This document shows positions 11,347 to 22,349 of a DNA stretch of 64,000 bases, piece by piece. The position numbers and the translations under genes are program-made. The DNA is from Massospora cicadina. Taxonomy: Eukaryota; Entomophthoromycota; Entomophthoromycetes; Entomophthorales; Entomophthoraceae. Within the stretch, counting starts at the first letter, position 1. Each line of letters begins with the position of its first letter. The stretch is from NCBI GenBank assembly GCA_022478985.1, contig JAKSZP010010628.1:1-64000 (forward strand), written 5' to 3'. The notes beneath the pieces are model-generated. The model was given only the letters and a program-made list of their open reading frames with translations. It ran no database searches and was not told the origin of the DNA.

Positions 11347-12050
11347 TATAGCCTACAGACAGCTATTGCCAGAAAACAATCACATTATCAAAGTGAACCT
11401 AAAAATATAATTAATTTCAAGGAAATTAAGTAAATGGGAATGGTAGTTTTAGATATGGGAAATTTTAATAAATTTAGTTGAGCAAGGCTTATCAAAGTTT
11501 GATTTTAAATAATAAGGCAGAAATTGGTAGCACCAATCCAATGATAAAGTTTAAACAGTTAATCATACTAGAATAAAAGCTAGTCAGCCTAGTAGTTTGT
11601 TTGGAAAGTATATAAAAAAGATTATAAACTTATACCTAGAGGTAAAAAGCACAAGGAAGTAATATATGCTTTATGGGCAGATAAACAAAGCCTTTAAGTA
11701 AAAATGATTTACTATCATGCTGTGATATCATTAAAATTTATTTACCACTAAGCTGCAATATCATCTCAGTGTTTTATCATTTAACTTTTAAAGAAAGGTA
11801 ATTAAGATAGATAGATTACTTAAGTAATTGGTTGGATCAGCCAAAATTAAAATTGTGAGCGATAGCAGGCGGATGCTGGTAGATCTAAAATTTAATGGAA
11901 TTAGTTTGAAATCAGGCAGTTTTTAGCTGGTGATTTAAGAACTTAATACTAGCAGGTAACTCAGCTTTACCCGCATCTACTAGAACCCCATGTGGGGTGG
12001 TATAGCACTGGATCGCTGATACAGTGAATACTATAAAAACAGTATCTAAA

Positions 12051-12360
12051 CTAAACTCTGAATTTATAGTGAATTAATAAAGAAAATAGTAAATGATAGA
12101 AAGCAGCTTTAAACACCGGATCAAAAAATATGATCAAGAATAAACAAACTCTAGAAACTAAAGTATAAACTTAACTAAAGCTAACTCTGAAATAAAAGGA
12201 ATTGATTAGCAGCAAAAAGGTAAAAATAAAAAGGAGAGCAACTTTAATCACCAGACAATTTGATCAAGATTAACTAACACTAAAAAACTTAAATATAACC
12301 TTATCTAAATCTAACTCTGAATTAACTTGAACTGATATAATAAAAAATAACAAACATTCA
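12051..12360. repeat. ~130-bp tandem repeat, 2+ diverged copies
   Basis: CTAACTCTGAA-type starts recur at 12051, 12181 and 12311, a 130-base period. Both units carry ...TTTAA(A/T)CACC...GATCAAGA(A/T)TAA and later AAACT(A/T)AA(G/A)TATAA. No coding potential. Confidence 0.65.
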
Positions 12361-12744
12361 GATATTCAAATACCTTTGGTATAAATTTTACTAGTTGTTG
12401 ATAAAACAAGTTGCCCTCTGTACCTTTCGTTGTATTTTATCAAGCTAGCAAAATTGCCTGTGCTAGCTACAGTATTATTATTGAGATCGAGGAAATCTCG
12501 ACTCAAGCCACCATTCTATTAGCTTCAAGGATTAAGTAAACCACAAACTACTTGGCTAAAACTGTGTAACCTAACAATTTTAAGTGATTAGTTTAGATTT
12601 TAGATATTAAATATATAATAGATAATAACCACCAACCACTCAACAAAAATAAATTAAGCCTATCCATTCAAAGCGTTAAGATTTAGTTTTAGTTTGAATT
12701 TTATATTATCTACTTAATAAAACACATTCATTGACGTAATGACT

Positions 12745-12880
12745 GAAGTCTGAAACCTTCGAGTCTGATAGGCTCAATCAATTTAAGTAGTGAGTGAATT
12801 GGCGAATATTATCGAGTCTGAAACTATCAAGTCTGACAGGTTCAATCTATTTGGGCGAGTGGGTGAAAATTAGCAAATTT
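12745..12880. repeat. 68-bp tandem duplication
   Basis: CGAGTCTGATAGGCTCAATC (12760) and CAAGTCTGACAGGTTCAATC (12828) start two diverged units with a 68-base period. They differ by transitions. Confidence 0.55.
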
Positions 12881-13107
12881 AAAATATATTTACCAGAGCC
12901 TACTCACACTCATTTATTCATCACTGTATCTCAACAATGACAAGGCCTAGAAAGATGAAACTTTACATATGTATTCACTATATACTGTAGATGTGCAATA
13001 ATAAAGGCTTTTTTAATTTTCTTAGTAAATAAAAAGTTTTATATGTAACAAGTGAAAATCTTACATGTTTTTAATGAAAATCGATATATTGTTACGGCTG
13101 AAAAGTT

Positions 13108-13375
13108 TGATATTCGGTTGATTCGATAGTCTAAATGGTTTTGGCAAGCGGTTGATGGTTATGGGTTGATTATAAGCTTAACTGTTTTAATAAAGCCGTT
13201 AGTGATTGGTTGAATCGATAAGTTAATTGGTTTTGGTAAGTGGTTGGTGATTGGTTGATTTTTAATCTAATGGCTTTAGCTAAGTGGTTTAGTGGTTTAG
13301 TTAATTCGATAGGTTTAATTGGTTTTGGATGAGTGGATGGTAATTTTATATTGATTTAATAAATTTGTTTTCTTA
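13108..13375. repeat. ~46-bp degenerate minisatellite, block 1
   Basis: Units start near 13118, 13165, 13212, 13255 and 13301 with TTGATTCGATAG-like sequence, followed by (T/A)AA(T/A)TGGTTTTGG and AGTGGTTG. Spacing is 43-47 bases. The units are purine-rich (G/T) on the plus strand. Confidence 0.65.
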
Positions 13376-13729
13376 ATTTTATCGGTAGCTATCTACCAAT
13401 ATAAAAAAGAATCGATAGGATCATCTGGTAAACTTTAAACTCCCAAACAAATCTGTTAAACTGGGTATCAACTAGGATTTGCTTAAACTTTTCTTTACAA
13501 AACTATCATTCTGCTTATTTGTTCACATATAGGATGCATTATCTCATTAGTAAATAACCAAAAATCACCAAACTTAGCACAAGTATTCTACAAAGTTTGG
13601 GAACGGAATGCTAATGTATACTTTTTTAGTATAATCATATAAATTTTAAAATCAGCTCTATATAAGATCTAAAACATATATATTTCTAATGGTAATTATA
13701 TAGCAATTTGGCTGCGTATTTCATATTTA

Positions 13730-13945
13730 TTTAATTCGATTTTTTCATAGGTTTTGATAAGGGGTTGGCAGTTTTTAGCTGGTTTGTAAGTTCAATAATT
13801 GGTTTTTGCTGAGTGGTGGTTTAATTTTTGGTTGATTCAATAGGCTCAATGTTTCAGTTAAGTGATTGATGGTTAGTTAATTTTGCAGGCTTAATTGATT
13901 TTGGCTAAGTGGTTGGAGGTTGGAATCTTTAATAGTTTAATGGTT
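13730..13945. repeat. ~46-bp degenerate minisatellite, block 2
   Basis: More units of the same kind: TTAATTCGAT at 13735, TTGATTCAATAGGCTCAATG near 13831, and GCAGGCTTAATTGATTTTGG near 13885. Each block is followed by a shared CTACCAATATAAAAAA and ATCATCTGGTAA sequence (about 13390 and 13965), so a ~570-bp higher-order unit seems duplicated. Confidence 0.55.
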
Positions 13946-13979
13946 TCTGAACATATTGATACTATCTACCAATATAAAA

Positions 13980-14200
13980 AACTAAAATAATTTAGAATCA
14001 TCTGGTAATTTATAAACACCGTAGCGAAGCACAAGAATTCTACTAGTTATCTGATAAACTCTAAACACCTTAGCGAAGCACGGATATCTGGATGCTAGTA
14101 AAAATCTAAAATCAATTCGAATCAGGTAAATTATAAACCTGAGCAATGCTATGTAACTCGGTCTAACGATTGGATTTATAAACGCAAGCGAAGCTGCGCT
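13980..14200. repeat. AGCGAAGC-containing tandem repeat
   Basis: Three diverged units: (A)TCTG(G/A)TAA...TAAAC, then an AGCGAAGC or GAGCAATGC block, then a CTAGT motif: about 13998-14054, 14055-14110 and 14123-14200. The third unit is degraded. Confidence 0.5.
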
Positions 14201-15909
14201 ACCTGCTAGTTGCTTAATATTTTATGAATGTTGACTTAAGGATATACATTCTTTGCAAAGATATAGGCTTTAGAACAAAACTTGAATCTGGAAAGGTGCC
14301 GCTGCTGCTAGTATGAAAGCTGGGGAAGGGTTGGTTGTGAGGATTACAAGCACAGCTGAAACTTATATAGACAGATCATAAATTTTCTTAATTATCATTT
14401 GCCTTTTAAACTTTCAAATCTAGTTGGGAGTAAAATGCACTAACCAACTTTATGTAAATTTGTTTTAGACTATCATATCCATTCTTAAAGATAAAACTCA
14501 TCTAATTTTGCTCTCTTATATTTGGTAACAGCAAACGGTTTCTTTTATCTATATAACCTTCTTTTTAGAATTATATATTTTAAAGACCCATTCAACCAAT
14601 TTTGTTATGAGTTTACCTTTTATACTATGAAAAGTTGAGTAAGTATAACATTTTTATTTATAATCTCAACAGTCTTAATTGCTGCTAATTTGAATATATA
14701 ATTTAATAAATACTAATATCATGTATACATTACAATTTAGTATAATTGTAATTTTTTTCCTAAAATCCTAATAAAATATAAACTTCTCAAGTCAAGGTGG
14801 CTAAGCTTGCATCAATTCTGAAAACTACCCCATAGATTTAAGACTTTTCAATTCAGTAATTATATGAATTTCGAAAAAAATATTGGCTTTTTTTCTTTGT
14901 AAAGCAAAAGATAAAGTTCACTCAAAGTTTATATAATACCTTTTCATTAAAGCACATTTTTGCTTTTGCTTTATGTCTTTATTAGCTGCAGAAATCCAGT
15001 GAAATAATAAATTCTGCTATCTTACCAGTTGCTAGCTCAATATCTCAGAATGTATGTTTTGAGTTCTACAAAAGAAATCAATGTTGTTTTTTGATATATC
15101 TCTATTTAGCAAGAAATAATTTTTAATGTGCTTACTAACCTCACTCTTTAGCATCTTGAGTTTTGTCTCTGTTGCATAGGCTCATCATTAGTTGCCCTCA
15201 CTTTTATTTAATTAAATTTATTTAATTTTGTTACCTTTATTGAATATTAAGTCATTCCTCTTGATTTTGCTTTTTCATGCCCATATCAGGCAGGGATATC
15301 CATTTGGATCCATAATTTAAGTCAAGATAGTTTATATTGTTGCCTTTAATACCTTAAATATACTTTTGTTGCTTCAATTAAATATTTACATTTATTAGCT
15401 CCAGTTCTGGCTTTTTTGTAGCCTTTACTGACGTTGCAACTTCCTAGATGTATAATACAGTCTTTTGATTACCAAAATGAAATAGTACAATTCAGGCTAC
15501 AAGAATATTTTTCTTGGAAAATTTAGAATTACTAAAATTGGTTAATCTAGTATTGGCAAAACAAACCTCTCTATTTATTGTAATCACCCACATTATTTTA
15601 GTGATTTTTAGCATCTGGCTATAAACATCCAAATATCTAGTTTTAAAGCTTTATAGATTTTATCAAGTCTGATACCACTGCTATTCTTTATGTTTGACTG
15701 AATCAAAGATAATATTTAATATATAAGGCAATTTAAAATAGCGTTATATTATATCTAAGTCTTGCTTTGGCGTTAGGATTTTATTGGGGTAGAAGCCAAA
15801 GAAGTTGTACATGATTGAGGTTATAACTTGCAAAGGGGAAACAGACTACTAAATGCTATTTTTAAAATATATTTGATACTAATATATATAAAGTTGTCGG
15901 TTATTAATA

Positions 15910-16076
15910 CATTGAAACCTGCCTAAAACGGAATGCGATTGTCTCATTTTTTGTTTGTCCAGGTTTCTGGTTTATAGGGCATCCAGCTTTGGCAGGTTTC
16001 ATTGTAACTCCATTCCATTTTTTACGTCTATCCAGGTTTAAGTATATAGGACGTCCAGCTTAGACAAGTTTCACTG
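15910..16076. mobile_element. Pogo/Tc1-like MITE with duplicated end
   Basis: CATTGAAACCTGCC at 15910 is the left end, preceded by TA (15908-15909). Its complement GGCAGGTTTCATTG lies at about 15986-15999, followed by TA, giving a 90-bp element. A second, diverged copy of the right part (CCAGCTTAGACAAGTTTCACTG) ends at 16076, again followed by TA. TA duplications and ends of this type are usual for Tc1/mariner/pogo elements. No transposase is present, so it would depend on another element. Confidence 0.55.
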
Positions 16077-16909
16077 TATTATTGATGATTAGCAATGTTT
16101 TAATTTACTTTTGCAGAAGCTACATAAGCTGCCCATCGATGTCAACAAATTACTTAATTGATAATTTTAACATAAATGATCATGCCAGAAGAGAAGTTAA
16201 AGAAGTAAAAGATAAATGAAGAAATCAGAATATAATATTATTATAAAGTAATACTAGTAATATATTTATCCATAAAAATTAACCTATATATATTATTAAT
16301 ATACTATGCATGATGGTTTATCAGGATTTATCTTCCTTTCCCATTGATTTTTATTTTCTCTATATTCCCATTAATTGATGCAGTATTGTCTCCAGGTTGG
16401 GCCACCTCAAATAAATATATTAATATTGATATTTTAACTTACTATTTGCATTGTCTAGTATATTAATATGAAGATATAAACTTAGGCTATTTAGGATAGT
16501 TAGTACATACTGGATGTATCTATAAAATTTGGACCAATAAAATGCTCAAATTAAATGGATGTCTAAGCTATATGCTTAAGTATTACTAGCAGGGGCATAT
16601 TTAGTTGGGTAAATAGAATATTTAATGCAGGCTATCACTCTAAATTTTTTGAATACTACCACTCTTTATAGTAAAGCGTTTCTCAGTAATTCAGAAACAA
16701 AGGTTGCCAAAACAATTAGGGTATAGAGTAATATATATATCTCTTAGAAAGATTATTGGCTTTTTTAAAGCAATAGCTATTGCAACATTAGATGTAGGTA
16801 TGGCCAGCATTATATTTTTACAACAAAATCATAAGTTGTTTTAAATTCTACCATAAATCTTCTATTATTATAGAAAATTTTGCATAACTCAATAATATAT
16901 ATATAAAAG

Positions 16910-16914
16910 GACGT
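16910..16914. repeat. E4 target site duplication, left
   Basis: GACGT before the left LTR. The right copy at 39451-39455 is GATGT, a single C-to-T change at a CpG. Confidence 0.8.
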
Positions 16915-17088
16915 TGTTGGAATTGGGGCTGAGTGTAGGCTTGCTGGTGCTAATTATGCCCCAGAGTTCAACAATTTTGCAGGAGGAATTTAATCTCTAC
17001 TACCAAAATAAATAAAGGAGGATTTCCACCACTAGTTACAATAAAAATGCTTAAAAGTGAATACTAAAAGGTAGGGTTTTAAGTTTTT

Positions 17089-17106
17089 ATTAGTGGTTGC
17101 AAGGGG
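17089..17106. repeat. Copy B target duplication, left
   Basis: ATTAGTGGTTGCAAGGGG, 18 bases, repeated at 24647-24664 with one T/C difference. The uninterrupted sequence in the other E4 LTR (38918 onward) has one copy only. Confidence 0.88.
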
Positions 17107-17194
17107 AACTTTTCTTTCCACTTGCCATCAATTTCAAGCGTTTTTTGAAAAAAAGTCAATTTTCCACCACCACCTCACAGCACCAATTTCCAAA

Positions 17195-17457
17195 TTTATG
17201 TCCTCAGATCCACCACTTGCTGCCCCAGTATGGGGCAGCGGTGATCTACCCACTAGCATTTACTGCCCAGCAGGCAAATGCATGCAGACTGACTCATCCA
17301 CCCACCAAATACATCTGGCTGCTAAGTCCCTCCAAGCGACCTATCACTGCACCTTTCATGAACCCTCCCAACCTGCCTCCACCCCTTAGCCCTACCCTGA
17401 TCCAATATTTGCTTTTGCCTCCACATTATGTATGGACATCTCTTCCCATATGCTGAC
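17195..17457 (+). pseudogene. ORF1-like protein of copy B, 5' part
   Basis: Matches copy A: ISKFMSSDPPLAAPVWGSGD and TSIYCPAGKCMQTDSS beside PPPATPMWGSSAPPPSIF and SVGKCIHMGSDSS. A frame change leads to FPYAD at the E2 insertion, continued at 23027 by KAIIELAIATFAPAG. Stops and frame changes make it non-functional. Confidence 0.6.
17453..17457. repeat. E2 target site duplication, left
   Basis: CTGAC, repeated at 23022-23026. Its removal with E2 joins FPYAD to KAIIELA in the ORF1-like reading. Confidence 0.9.
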
Positions 17458-18129
17458 TGTGACAGATCAGGGTCAGTCTGATCTGCACATCAACCTCATG
17501 AATATTGAATAAAATTTGTGTACAAATTTGGAGGCCAAATTTGGGAAATCAGACCAATTAGAAAAATCTTTAAATAATGCGATGGTAGGTAAGAGTTTGA
17601 GGACCCATGATTGAGGACTGATCCAGCATATTGAATGACCGGCATCCTGAATCATCTGAATCATCATTATATGGGATACAGGACTTTCCCAAACCACAAT
17701 TTGGTTGTTTCTTGAGAGCCAAAATTAGGGTTTTATTGAAATACTTTAAACTATCAGAAATGCCTTAAAATGAGGAAATGGCAACTGGAAATACAGTTTC
17801 ATTTTCTCAAACACAATTTATCAAAATAGAAATCACATTGCTTGCTTAAAATTTATTTAAAAGTTTATTTCAATTGGAAGCCAGAATAATGAGCTCAGCA
17901 AGTGAGCTAGGCCAGGCATTGGCCTCATTTGTAGCCCTAACGTGGGGACAGGCTATGCTGCTTGCTTGCAGCATCACTGGAACCTTGGTCTGAAAATATG
18001 TTGCAAATTCAAGAAATGGCGCATGGGTGAGAGGGTGGTTTTCAGCGGGATTATCAGTCATGTGGTTGGTGACATGGCTGGTGCTGCCCAACTCATTTGT
18101 CTCATATTGGCAAGAGCCCATGCATTACA
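17458..18129 (+). repeat. E2 5' LTR
   Basis: 672 bp. No TGG-type primer site follows directly (the next bases are TAAAACAAAACTC), so the priming mode is unclear. The first ~200 bp differ clearly from the 3' LTR, whereas about 17740-17990 is nearly identical to it. Confidence 0.92.
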
Positions 18130-18220
18130 TAAAACAAAACTCAAATACATTTCTCTCCATTTTGTGGGGGCCCTGGGAAGAAGCGGTAGTTGCCAACAGA
18201 GAAGATGGAACTGACATGTC

Positions 18221-18830
18221 TTGACCATGGTTATGGTAGGATTTTTGTTGGCATTTTTGCTGCATGAAATAGGAAGATTTTGGGGGGCGTCCGCTCAGCA
18301 AACTATAATGAACCAAGCGAAACCCAAATCTACCACCGGCCAGGTGGCATTATCCATGGAGGCGCTGGATAAACTTCACCAGGTAATAGCACAGGTCCAC
18401 TTCCAGGCGCGGTTGGCACAAGCAATAGGGGGATCCCCTCTCATGCTCCAAATCACCCAGGTGGTGGATGCCTTACCTCCAGAACTGGAAGGATGGTTCC
18501 AAGAACTCATCAAGGAACAGGAAAACTTTCCCAGTTCAATGGAGAAGTGTGTAGAGTTGGTCAACTGGTTGGCATGCCCAGATGAAGCCAAAGATGAGGC
18601 CTGGTCAGCGTTATTAATGGTCAGCCAAGGCTGTAGTTCAGTAGAGGAGTATGTGCAGGTCTTCCAGCCACTGGCAAAAGTGGCTCAGGTTACAGATTCC
18701 CAATCCTCACAAATGTTCCACCAGGGGTTGTAACCAGATTTGCTGGCAGCCTTGGCAGCAGTGAAGGTCCAAGCCACGCTGGGGGAAGAACTAGCTTTAG
18801 CAATTCAAGTCAAGAAACAATTAACACTGG
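18221..18830 (+). pseudogene. E2 gag
   Basis: Frame of 170 codons to 18733, continuing in the same frame past TAA to about 18830. The protein has hydrophobic and charged helices (ALDKLHQVIAQVHFQARL, LPPELEGWFQELIKEQENF, LVNWLACPDEAKDEAWSALL, YVQVFQPLAKVAQV), as expected for a chromovirus gag (capsid). No zinc knuckle is visible. The first ~20 residues of the frame may be leader, not protein. Confidence 0.65.
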
Positions 18831-19029
18831 CATGAGACTGGCAGGAGAAGTCAATGTCACCAGAGAAGGGACAATATATGGTAAGCAACCATTCCAGTCA
18901 AGGGGGTGGCACCCAGCCCTGAGAAACATGGGAAATGTTCAAGGGGGAGGATGTCCAAGCTATATGCTGAGACCTCCATCCTCCAATTTGCAAATGAAAG
19001 ACTCATATAAAAATAAATTGCCTAATTCA

Positions 19030-19490
19030 CTTTATTCTCATCTGTTTATTCCCATAGAGATGCATACAGATGGGGGAATAGAGAGGGCCATGGCCCTAAT
19101 TGATACTGGTGCAGAAGAAAATTATATTGAACTGGCACTAGTGGAGCGTTTGAAGTTGCAGGTGCAGGAAGTTCCAGTGGTAGTTTTTGCTGATGCCACA
19201 TGAAGGGTGCCATCATGGCGTGTAAGCCTTTCAGTGAGAATACAGCAGGCCCCATTTGGGTTTTGGACGCAGTTTTGCACAATTGAGAACCTGACCCACC
19301 CTGTAGTGTTTGGGATGTGGTGGTGCCATCAGTTCAGACCACAGATCGACATGCCTTCCAATACCATAACCTTGTACTCAAGAAGGGGTCCACCAATGAG
19401 GTGGAGGTTGCTGGTGGGTGACCAGAAGGGAGTAGGACCTCGAACTCTGGGGGCTATGCAGGAGGAGGGCTTACCTGTGGAATACCAAGT
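19030..19490 (+). pseudogene. E2 aspartic protease
   Basis: Retropepsin with an intact active site, DTGA at 19102-19113 in MALIDTGAEENYIELALVERL. The partner strands follow (FADAT, and after a TGA at 19201-19203, WRVSLSVRIQ and FGMWWCHQF). It would process Gag-Pol. Placed between gag and RT. Confidence 0.82.
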
Positions 19491-19492
19491 CT

Positions 19493-20400
19493 TTGTGGGG
19501 GTCTTTGGTCCCAAAAGGGATTTTCCGTTTTCCCCTACTGGGCCATTCACATTTTCTTTTCATTTCAAAAGAAGGGTTGGAGCTTCCCCACGGATGCCCA
19601 GTGTACCCGCTGAACAAACAAGCCAAAGCCACATTAGAGGATAACATACAATCCATGTTGAGCAAAGGCTTGATTGAGCCATCAAAATCTGCCGTGGTAT
19701 CTCCAGTGCTACTAGTGCCCAAGGCAAGCGGCGAGTTACAGCCATGCGTGGATTACCAGAGATTAAATGCAGTTACTGAACTGGATCCTTACCCAATGCC
19801 ACTTATGAAAGATATTCTACCAATGGTCACAGGATGCAACATCTTTACCAAGCTTGATTTGGCCAATGCGTTCAACCAGGTGCCTGTGAGGCTGGAGCAT
19901 CAAAGGTACACGGCATTTAAGTGCCACCTGGGGATGTTCCAATACCGAGTAATGCCCTTTGGACTGCATAATGCCCCAGAAGTCTTCCAACAAATGATTG
20001 ACCAGGTACTCAGTCAATTGATTGGCCAGTGCTGTATTGTGTATATGGATAAAATCCTGGTGTTCTCTCGTTCCAAGGAGGCTCATGTATGGGATGTGTG
20101 AGAAGTCCTAAAGGCGCTAGCTGGGGTGGGGTTGCAGCTGAAACCATCAAAAATTGAATTTAATCAAGCGTCAGTCAAGTTCCTGGAGAATGTGGTATTT
20201 GGAGAAGGCCTAAGGATATGTTTAGATATAATTCAGGCGGTACGCACCTGGAAGGCGCCAACGGATCAGATGGGTGTTCAAAGTTTTTTGTGGACCATAA
20301 ATGTTCTCCGGCGGTTCATCAAAGACCTATCAAAGATGGCCTTGTCTCTTACGCAATTTGTGCGGAATGTACCATTCATATGGGGGAGGAAGAGAGTGGG
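19493..20400 (+). pseudogene. E2 reverse transcriptase
   Basis: Nearly complete RT palm and fingers in one open frame: IQSMLSKGLIEPSKSAVVSP, GELQPCVDYQRLNAVTELDPYP, IFTKLDLANAFNQVPV, YRVMPFGLHNAPEVFQQMID. The catalytic box is YMDK at 20042-20053 (YMDD expected): the second Asp is Lys. The thumb continues from 20126 (LQLKPSKIEF, SVKFLENVVF, VQSFLWTINVLRRFI). A TGA at 20099 separates the two. Confidence 0.88.
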
Positions 20401-20419
20401 CGTTCAATTTATTAAAGAA

Positions 20420-20941
20420 AAACTCATCTTGGCGCCAGTCCTCACCTACCCCAATCTGGGGAAACCTTACATGGTCAAAATGGATGAATTGAATTTCGCT
20501 GTAGGAGCGGTACTCCTACAGAAGGGGAAAGATGGGCTAGAATACCCAGTGTGTTATTTCAGCTGGAAAATGATTCCAGAGAAAACAAATTACTCAATCT
20601 ATGACAAGGAGCTTCTGGTGGTGGTCGCGGCACTGCAGGAGTGGCAGCACCACTTGTTGTATGCTTGTCACCCTTTTGTAGTCCGTACTGATCATCAGGT
20701 GCTGGAATACTATGGGGAGCCAAGGAGAATGAGTCAGCGCCAAGCCCGTTGGCATGTGGAGCTGGCCCAGTATGACTTCCAAGTAGAATACCATCTGGGA
20801 GTGAGTGACACCATAGTGGATTGGTTGAGTCAGGATGCGGGGCTGGCGTACAAGAAGTCCAAGTTAGAAAAATACAAGATGGCAACCATGTTCTGGGAAG
20901 ACCAATTTGCAATGATGGTAAGTGAGGAGGATGAGTTGTAA
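20420..20941 (+). pseudogene. E2 RNase H
   Basis: Open in one frame. MVKMDELNFAVGAVLLQKG (first Asp region), NYSIYDKELLVVVAALQEW (catalytic Glu), VVRTDHQVLEYYGEP (Asp), then the chromovirus end ARWHVELAQYDFQVEYHLG and DTIVDWLSQD, where ADALSR is common. It would remove RNA from the RNA-DNA hybrid. Confidence 0.87.
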
Positions 20942-20956
20942 AGGGAGATCCGTAGT

Positions 20957-21835
20957 ATGCAGAGGAGGACACTATTTGGAAGGCAAGTATGGGAGGAAAT
21001 GGCTGAAGGTCAGCAGCATAGCTATCATCAGACATACAGAAAGAAAAATGGGGTTCTATGCCATGATTCGTGGATATGGGTACCAAACCCATCGCTGCAG
21101 CGGGAAGTTCTGTGGGCGTCGCATGACCATCTGTTGGCAGGTCATCTGGGGGTGGCGAATATGATTGACCTGGTGTGGCAGAAATATTCATGGGCCAGCT
21201 TGCAAAAGGATATAAAGAATTATGTAGCAGAATGCTTGGTTTGTGCACGTTTGAAGCCTTCAAGAAAGCAGCCAGCGGGTAAGTTAGTTCCACTCCAAAT
21301 TCTGAGTCAGCTGTGGGGCTCAATTAGTGTGGATTTTATCACAGGATTACCTAAGAGCCAGGGGAAGGATGCAATAATGGTTGTGGTTGACCGGTTAACA
21401 AAATACTAAATTTTTCCTGTGTACTTCAAATTCTCAGCCAACAACACCATGAAGATTTTCATTGAAAAGATCTTTGCCCATCATGGCTTACCGGCAGAAA
21501 TCATCTTGGACCATGGTTCACAATTCACATTGAAATTCTGGTCAAGTTTTCTCAGTAATTTGAAGATCTGGCCATGTAGGGCTTTGGATTACCACCCTCA
21601 ATCTGATGGCCAAATAGAAAGAGTAAACCAAATACTGGAGCAATACCTCCAATGTTACATTTCAGATCGACAGAATGATTGGGTCTCTTGGATCAGACTT
21701 GCTCAGTTCACTTATAACAACCACCACCAATCATCAATAGGGATGTCTCCGTTCTTTGCTAATCATGGATCAAATCCAATGCTGGGTGGAGGATCAAACA
21801 GTGGAGTATGTCAGGGGGAAGACAAATTATCCTGA
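20957..21835 (+). pseudogene. E2 integrase
   Basis: Zinc part with HDHLLAGHLGVANMIDLVW and CLVCARLK (HHCC). The core has all three acidic residues: Asp 21332 (VDFITGLP), Asp 21509 (ILDHGSQF) and Glu 21617 (SDGQIERVN), with 35 residues between the last two. YNNHHQSSIGMSPFFANHG follows. One TAA at about 21407 (LTKY.IFPV) breaks the frame, so the catalytic set is intact but the protein is not. Confidence 0.9.
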
Positions 21836-22120
21836 AAAATGACAGAAATTGGGAAAAAGTCGCAGAATAACCTGGAGCGCGCCACAGCACAATAAAAACA
21901 ATATGTAGGTCAGTGGAGAGCACCAGACCCATCGTTTGCTCCAGGGGAGTGGGTATTAGTGGCGGCAAAAAAATACACGGTATCAGTGAAGAGCCAGAAA
22001 CTTGGACTGAAGTTCCTAGGCCCTTATAAGGTGATCCAGATCATTAACAAGGTGGCGTTCAAACTGGACCTCCTGGAAGAGTTGAAGGCCCATCTGGTGA
22101 TTCATGGGTCTCAACTCTGA
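21836..22120 (+). pseudogene. E2 integrase C-terminal region
   Basis: Translates with breaks as GEWVLVAAKKYTVSVKSQKL, then GLKFLGPYKVIQIIN and FKLDLLEELKAH: the GPY/F module that follows the chromovirus integrase core and precedes the chromodomain. Confidence 0.75.
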
Positions 22121-22183
22121 GGATTTTGAGGACAGGGACCTGAATGACCTGGTCCACTGAATCCACGGGAGGAGTATAACCAA

Positions 22184-22303
22184 GAGTATGAGGTTGAGCA
22201 GATTTTGGGGGAGCGTTGGGTCAGGGGTCACCAGCAGTTCCTGGTGAAATGGAAGGGATGCCCAGTAGAGGAAGCGACCTGGAAAACTCCAGAAGAGTGC
22301 GAG
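22184..22303 (+). pseudogene. E2 chromodomain
   Basis: EYEVEQILGERW...HQQFLVKWKG...ATWKTPEEC is a clear chromodomain: an initial beta strand with Tyr, the QFLVKWKG core, and a Trp in the WxxxEEC turn, giving cage positions Tyr, Trp and Trp. In chromoviruses this domain binds methylated histone H3 and steers insertion to heterochromatin. A TGA follows 22303. The element ends with the PPT and LTR. Confidence 0.88.
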
Positions 22304-22349
22304 TGATGCCCCAAAAGATCTGAGAGTTCCTGGACTCATGAGGGGGTGA

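Larger units (their letters stand above)
10008..16909. other. AT-rich non-coding block with repeats
   Basis: About 6.9 kb without an open frame of 60 codons in the supplied translations and without a retroelement motif. It is strongly AT-rich. It contains the foldback, tandem repeats and MITE listed separately; the remainder (for example 14220-15900 and 16080-16909) shows nothing I recognise. Confidence 0.6.

Noticed and set aside
17093..17457. A third copy of the ORF1-like retroposon.
   Set aside because: It is the left half of copy B; E2 separates it from the right half and the reading rejoins across the CTGAC duplication.
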